Assembly (NCBI GenBank): GCA_007922305.1
Contig: ML677326.1
Location: forward strand, 53,810,785-53,874,784
DNA: 64,000 bases
Direction: 5' to 3'
Source of the DNA: Dermatemys mawii
Taxonomy: Eukaryota > Chordata > Testudines > Dermatemydidae
Numbering within the stretch: position 1 is the first letter of the stretch; each line of letters opens with the position of its first letter. Below the pieces are notes generated by a model. It saw only the letters and a list, made by a program, of their open reading frames with translations, was not told the DNA's origin and did no database searches. Below, in pieces: positions 58,241 through 64,000 of the stretch. The translations under genes and the position numbers were made by a program.

Positions 58241-61200
58241 CTGCAGAAATGTATGTACTTAAACTGAATGAATTACTTAAACAGATAACAGATGCTTAAG
58301 GTCTATAGAGGACATCTAGATTATGTCTCTAAAAGGGCAGAATTGTTCCCTGCGATACATGGACACTAAAAGTTCTAATTGCCTGTTTGTTTCATTCAAC
58401 TTTTGTTTGTGAAGCAATTAGGGCAAGCATCATTTTTCCTTTTTTAATAAAGCTTTAAGTCTTGTAAGTAGCTCATTGGGATTTTGTTACCTCTAGGCAC
58501 TCAATAACTGACTCCACATCACTCATTAAGGAATCTCAAGAGAGGTATTAACTGGATCTACAAGCCTTTCAAAAAATCAATATAATGTATTCATAAATCA
58601 TAATTAAATAGCATTAGTGTTATGAGGTCTTCCTGTAGCTCAGTTTCTTCAAGAAATTGACAGTTGCACACAAGACCTGGAAAATGTGGTGGGGTGCAGT
58701 GGCTTGGTATCAGAGATCATACTCTTGGGCTCAACTGATCATTAATTACAAGTAGCAGCTAAAAAAAGTGTAGAACTTCTAACAATCTAGTTAAAGTAGA
58801 ATGATTTCATTTTGGAGCAAATGAGTTTCCAAATGATTATGAACCAGAGGGCTGTAGTGCTGGTTTGTGCTATCATGCTGCCTGAGCAGAACTAGGGGAT
58901 CTAGTCTGTTAAGCCTCAATATCATCTCTCACAATACCCATGCTATCCAAAATCTATGTTTTCTTGTCTCATCCTGCAGGCCGCTCTAGATGGGTGGCTC
59001 TTGGTTCCACATGGATACAGCTATAGGACTGGAGATTTAGTTCATTTGCCAATCCGAATCCTTTTCTATCTCAAGTCACCCAATTCAATGCAAACATATA
59101 CTACTTTAAACAGATTAAAGACCTTTTGGAAAAAACAAATACACACTGAAGCTGTCACATGGGTTGCTATACGTAATAAGTGACATAGATCCAGATCTCC
59201 TATGCCAGAGCAGATTTGGCCAATGAAGAGCATGGGACTACATCTGGGAGCTATAAAAGATCAGTGAACAATCTAGAGAGAAGAAAATCAGGCAAGTCCT
59301 GGTAAGAGTCAGTCAGCAGACTGGAGAAAGTTTCTTGAGAAAACGGCAGAGAGCAGAAAGCAAATGCTGCCCAAAAAGAGGGAGGATTGAAATTGGAGAC
59401 TATGTCTGGGACTTTTTTTGTATCAGGTTTTATAATGAAACCAGCCCCAAGAATAATATTTTGGAATCAGGTGTCAAGAGTACCTGGAGTTATTGACTTT
59501 CTAGAAGGAAAACTGAGGCAGGGAGTATGTGCAGTGCCACACTAACTCAGCAGGGAATCTGAGAGGGCAGGCACACTATATGACAGGAGCAAAATGGAAA
59601 AACAAATTCACGAATCATTGGGGGCCCAGATCAATCCCACCTCTTAAAAACGTCCAAAAGAGGGTCTCTGTGGAGGAAATCTCTGGGGGATTCCCTTGGA
59701 AAGATCTCTACCTATATTGTCCTATCAAGGAAGAGAAGAGGTGCTTCCCCTTCCAAAGGAGACCCTTGGCAGGCCTGTCTCCAAACCTAGTGGATCTTTA
59801 GGGATCTGCAAGGTCTTGAGAGAGATGCAGGAGATCATAACCATCCACATGAAGGTCCTATGCCTCTGCAGCAGCTCTGGCCCTTCAGCAAGGCCTCCAT
59901 CTCCTTAGTCCCAGCCAAGGAGTTCCATTGATGGTCCACTACCAGGGACTCCCCAGAATGTGGCTGATTCCAAGATTCCCACTGGGGGAAACAGAGGAAA
60001 GAGGCTTAGATTAATATCTGTGACATTTTCATGGAAGGAAGTGGATGATGTGCATGCAACCAGTACTATCCCTAACCTAGCAAAATTTGTCCCTGGAACC
60101 ACAGCTCTTACTAGCCCTAGGAATGAGGATCTTAGTTTAATCCATTTGATTAAGAAACTTGAGGATGGTGGCCCCTAGACACCCTTCCTTCTCAATCTTT
60201 TGATTAAAAGGTTTTTCATAATCTACTTGAAGCCTCCAAATAAATCCTAAAATCAGAGGAGTTGTATTGAAATAGGACACGAAGAATATAGGCAAACTGT
60301 CAGGTTTAAACAAAAGGAGTAGCAGCTATGTAATGCATACTATAACTCTCAAACCAATGTACATGTTAATATACCTACTTGTCTCTGTGTTCCAGTTTGT
60401 CCTTTGTCACAGGCTTCCTTCACGTTTGGCTGCCTATCAGATACAGCTTCCAATTCAAAGATGGGTGTCGTCTTCCCCCACCAATCCTCCCTTGCCTGAT
60501 TCCCAGTGCTATGATACTTCATTACTCTGATGTGTCTGACTCATCATATCAGTCTTCGAGCCCGCAAAGCAGATATTCCACATGTCTGCAGAGGTGAATG
60601 CCTGGCATGTTTGTAACAAAGCCACTCTCCCCATTGGAATCACTGCATGGAACAAGTAGTTTAAACTTTCTTTTCCTGTACACTTTCCATGTCTGATTTC
60701 TAAAGAAAGCTTTCCTTCACTCCATCCACAGTTTGTGACCACCTCTTATGTTAATTGTCCTTGTTTAAAATGTCAACCTGATGCCAGTCCACTGTCTGCC
60801 TTTAAAGAGACAGGACACATTTGATTAAGCTAAAAGGGAATTATATATATCTATATATCTATATCTATATAAAATTCCTGAGATTCAGAGAGACTATCAC
60901 AACTGGATTTTATTCCCCCCTTCCCCAGTCTAGGATTACTGCCTTCCAAAATGTAAACCCATGACCCCTCTAACACATAAATGCACAGCTTTGAGGAACA
61001 CCTATTTTAACACAACCTGACAACCACCTATTCCCAAGGTTTCTGTGATTTTCTATAAACATTTTTGCTGTATTAGATTTGACTAAGATTTGGGACTATT
61101 CTTGGGTTCCATATACCCAGGTTCTATACTGCTTTTCATTTGTTTCTGTGCAGCATTTTTATATTTACTAATAAAAGCAGCTTCTGTTTACCTTCAATTA

Positions 61201-61901
61201 TTCTAAAATGTAGTTGAGCCAGTTACTCATGGCAACAGTCTCAAATAACAGACCTACATGCTTTTTTATTACATCTTTCTTGCATAACTTACAATCACCT
61301 TACCTATCAGACTCAGACTAATGACAACCAATTATTCTCTCTATTTTGGGCATTTCATCATGGTAAGGAGTGCTAGGAACAAAAGTTTTTGCCAGATGAA
61401 AATGTCTTTTCAATGTCCTCGACTCTGGCAGCACTGGAGAAATTAAAGAGCCCTAGAGAAAAATCTTCAAAAAAATTGCTTTGAAAATCTATATCGTGTA
61501 AGCATTGAAGCATATTATCTTTTAGCTTCTGAATACCTAACTGGGCTCAGTTACTGACAGCTGTTGTACTTCCAACTTACTTTTTATATCAACTATTCTC
61601 ACTGAATCCCCCCTTTGCTGCAAGATTCAGTATTTGAGATTTGAAATACATTGAAATTCCACTATTTCAGCAAGGCAGCTGTAGTTAAAAGAATATTCTT
61701 CCACAGAGGCAAAAGACTTTTCCTTTGACTCTAGGACATCTCTCTCTGGAAAATGCAAAGTTTTAAAGATAAGGTCTACAACCAAGACAATTGCTTACAG
61801 CAGGGCACTTTAGAGTGAAATTAGTTCCCGGATGCTACAGTTCAGGGCTGGGCAAATTGATGAATGAAGTTTCACCAGCTAGAATGCAAAATATATTGCT
61901 A

Positions 61902-61905
<4 letters not shown>
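58241..61905. other. No gene recognised; unclassified GC-richer block 59.2-60.2 kb
   Basis: About 59160-60180 is GC-richer with GAGCTATAAAAGATC near 59250 and several short frames on both strands, perhaps a decayed LTR-type element. I could not read a retroviral, LINE or host protein motif. An AT/ATCT microsatellite lies at 60840-60874. The 60320-60600 segment has a pyrimidine tract ending TTCCAG near 60394 but no supported exon. Confidence 0.35.
60840..60874. repeat. (AT)n/(ATCT)n microsatellite
   Basis: Mixed ATATAT and CTATAT units over 35 bp. Confidence 0.8.

Positions 61906-61949
<44 letters not shown>
61906..61949. repeat. (TG)22 dinucleotide microsatellite with adjacent T-run
   Basis: An uninterrupted TG run of 44 bp, then GAGAC and a T14 tract at 61954-61967. 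Pure and long, so likely length-variable between individuals. Confidence 0.97.
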
Positions 61950-61951
<2 letters not shown>

Positions 61952-61967
61952 ACTTTTTTTTTTTTTT

Positions 61968-64000
61968 AGAAACACAAAAAAGGAAATTTTATGATTCTGA
62001 AAATTGCTTTCAGGGATGTGAAAACCCAGGAAGTGTCTTCTGTGCAAAAGTTGAACTAGAAGGGGAGTTTTTGTAGAGGATTAGAAAATGAAGAGGATTT
62101 CCCCACTTCTGTTCATGTTCTGCAGAGACTGAATGGTTTAGATATGTCTGGAAGCCTAAAGTTATGTTTCAGTCTCATTATTGTTATGAAATGCTGAGAA
62201 TTTTATTTTTCCTTTTACACCACAAACTACAAACATTATTTATGCCCTTCTTGTATTGTTGAACATTATTGGTTTTAATTTCCTGGGGCGCCTTCCATGC
62301 TCTTCACAGATTAACCAATGTCTTCTATAGAGGAGGATTGCAAAAGCCTTTAAAGTTAATAAGACATTGCTTTGTAAAACCACTGTAGATTTTGACACTA
62401 ACTGTATAGGTTATCACAAGGTGTATAAAACCCTGCAATTGCATTATTAAACCTATAATACCACTAATTCTGCCTCCTCTTTCCCTATTTTCCTATGAGT
62501 TAATCTGCAGTAATGAGCCAAAGACAGGATCAGTAGTAAGCTTTTCAATTTTAGTATTTGCCCTAGAGCAACACATAGAGCTTTGCACAAGAAGAGACCC
62601 TGTCTTGTCTTGGAGCTAGTCAGGGAAACATGAGGAAATATTTGCAGGCAACATAACATTATCCAGAATTCTGTCATACAAACTGCATTGAGTAAATCAG
62701 TTTAGTGAAAGCTAATCTGAAACCCTGCGTTGCTGCTGGTCACTTTGAGTAATTTGATGCTGGATAAAATCAAAACAAATACATTTAATGACTTTCCTTT
62801 TGGTATGTTTTCTAATCTGGTGATGTGATTTACAGTTCGAGTACTATTGAGGAAGTAAAGAATAGCCAGTCAAATATTCAGGCCCTTGAGCCATCATGAC
62901 ACAATGAATCACTGGTGCCTTCAAAACAGACAGTGGAAGAACTCTGCCAATTGTTGGAATAGTATTTACTGTTCTTCTGTAGCGTAACAAAGCTTTGTTG
63001 AGAGCAAAGTTATTGTTGATCAGAACATTTTATTTTCTGTACTACTTCCATTTAAAAACTGGTATACATGTGATTAGGTCAGAGTAACTGAAATAATGGA
63101 TGAGCTTTATTATTTGCAGTTAGTTTACTGACATATGCAAATCATGTACAAGTTGCCTGCAAGTTGGGTCTTCTGCAATCAAAGCAACACTGGACATCAC
63201 CAAATTAGATGGACACAGAATATCAGACAAGAGTACAAACTTACTTCCCCTTAACATTTTTTGAAGTAAGCCCTCCATAATGTGCGATCTCCAGGTTAAA
63301 TGTTGCTGTGTTGGAGTGTGGGGGAGCCACACTGTAGTCCTTATAAAAGTACTTATAAAAGGTTCCCATCTTGTAGTCAGTCTCACATCCACATATGACC
63401 CTATTGACTTCAATGGGTCTCTTTATAGGTCTAAAGGAGCACGGCGCTGATTAGACAATCAGTAGTCTAAAGGTCAATCCCTTAATTTAAACGAAGGACA
63501 CAGTCAGAAGCAAAACAAACTTTCCTATATGTGTTTGCCAATATGCCTCTAACTTACCTGGGAGGAATTAGAGGCTTCTCTCTTCTGAGCCACCTACTGC
63601 TTAGGAAGGATAATACTCTACTGATGAGAATAAAGTTTTTTAAAATAAATGCATTTTAAAAGCTCTCTGTTTCCTCCTCCCTTTCCCTCATCATCCACCT
63701 TCATTCACTGTGTCTAAGTGAACATTTTACCAATCCAAATTTAGTTAGCAGGTGAACTGTGCATCTGTGCAAAAGTTACTGGACTACATCCCCTCCCCGA
63801 CTCATCTCTGTTTCTGAAGCTAAAGGAGGAAACATTTTTAAAATTAATTTAATCACTAATTTTAAAACAAATTACTTGTTATGTATGTGTGCAGATGACT
63901 TTAACTCCTTCCTTAGAAGTAAAAAAGCAACCTTCAATAAGAAGGTAGAAAGGAAAGAAGATGTAAGGCAATAGAGTGTGGAGGGATGAGAAACAGAGGC
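61968..64000. other. No gene recognised
   Basis: AT-rich DNA. CTATTGACTTCAATGG at 63401-63416 is an old palindromic repeat core. The minus-strand frame at 63120-63413 has no recognisable domain. Confidence 0.45.

Overview
The window reads as vertebrate nuclear DNA, most likely from a turtle (Testudines). It is AT-rich, has no operon-like or densely packed genes, and its recognisable content is nearly all transposon-derived. The host call rests on the repeat mix: CR1 LINEs with octamer-type tails (TTCTTATG, ATTCTATG), a Penelope-like element with a GIY-YIG endonuclease, several CpG-bearing terminal-inverted-repeat (TIR) families I associate with chelonian genomes, tRNA-derived and MIR-type SINEs, and LTRs with 5-bp target duplications. 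Crocodilians share part of this mix, so turtle is an inference. I could support no intact host protein-coding gene, rRNA, tRNA or CRISPR array. The stretch is probably intergenic or deep intronic. One weak exon candidate is flagged near 9.8 kb.

Layout: 1-9 kb holds an LTR-like insert inside a TIR element, a palindromic repeat, two MITEs and a minus-strand LTR-like block. 9.9-18.2 kb holds a deleted CR1 (tail ATTCTATG), an unclassified retroelement-like block, three MITEs, a CR1 copy with readable reverse transcriptase (RT) motifs A, B and C, and two palindromic repeats. 18.2-31 kb is mostly unique DNA with a decayed LINE RT fragment, an old CR1 and a hAT MITE with a perfect 8-bp duplication. 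31-33.6 kb is a dense cluster: SINE, CR1 tail, LTR-like block, Tigger-like MITE, second MITE and a 760-bp GC-rich hAT element carrying a minisatellite. 36.4-38.7 kb is a Penelope remnant with inverted parts, fused directly to a second CR1. 43.1-43.9 kb is a solo LTR. 50.0-51.2 kb holds hAT ends around a BED zinc-finger transposase fragment. 53.4-54.5 kb is an LTR-like block. 57.8-62 kb has a MIR, a CR1 3' end and a long GT microsatellite.

Nothing here works together as a pathway. The biological story is layered mobile-element activity: CR1 subfamilies of different age, hAT families sharing the terminal head CAGGGGT that could have been cross-mobilised, and nested or abutting insertions. Family names come from motif recognition and memory of amniote repeats, not from a database search, and boundaries are approximate unless a target-site duplication (TSD) is given.
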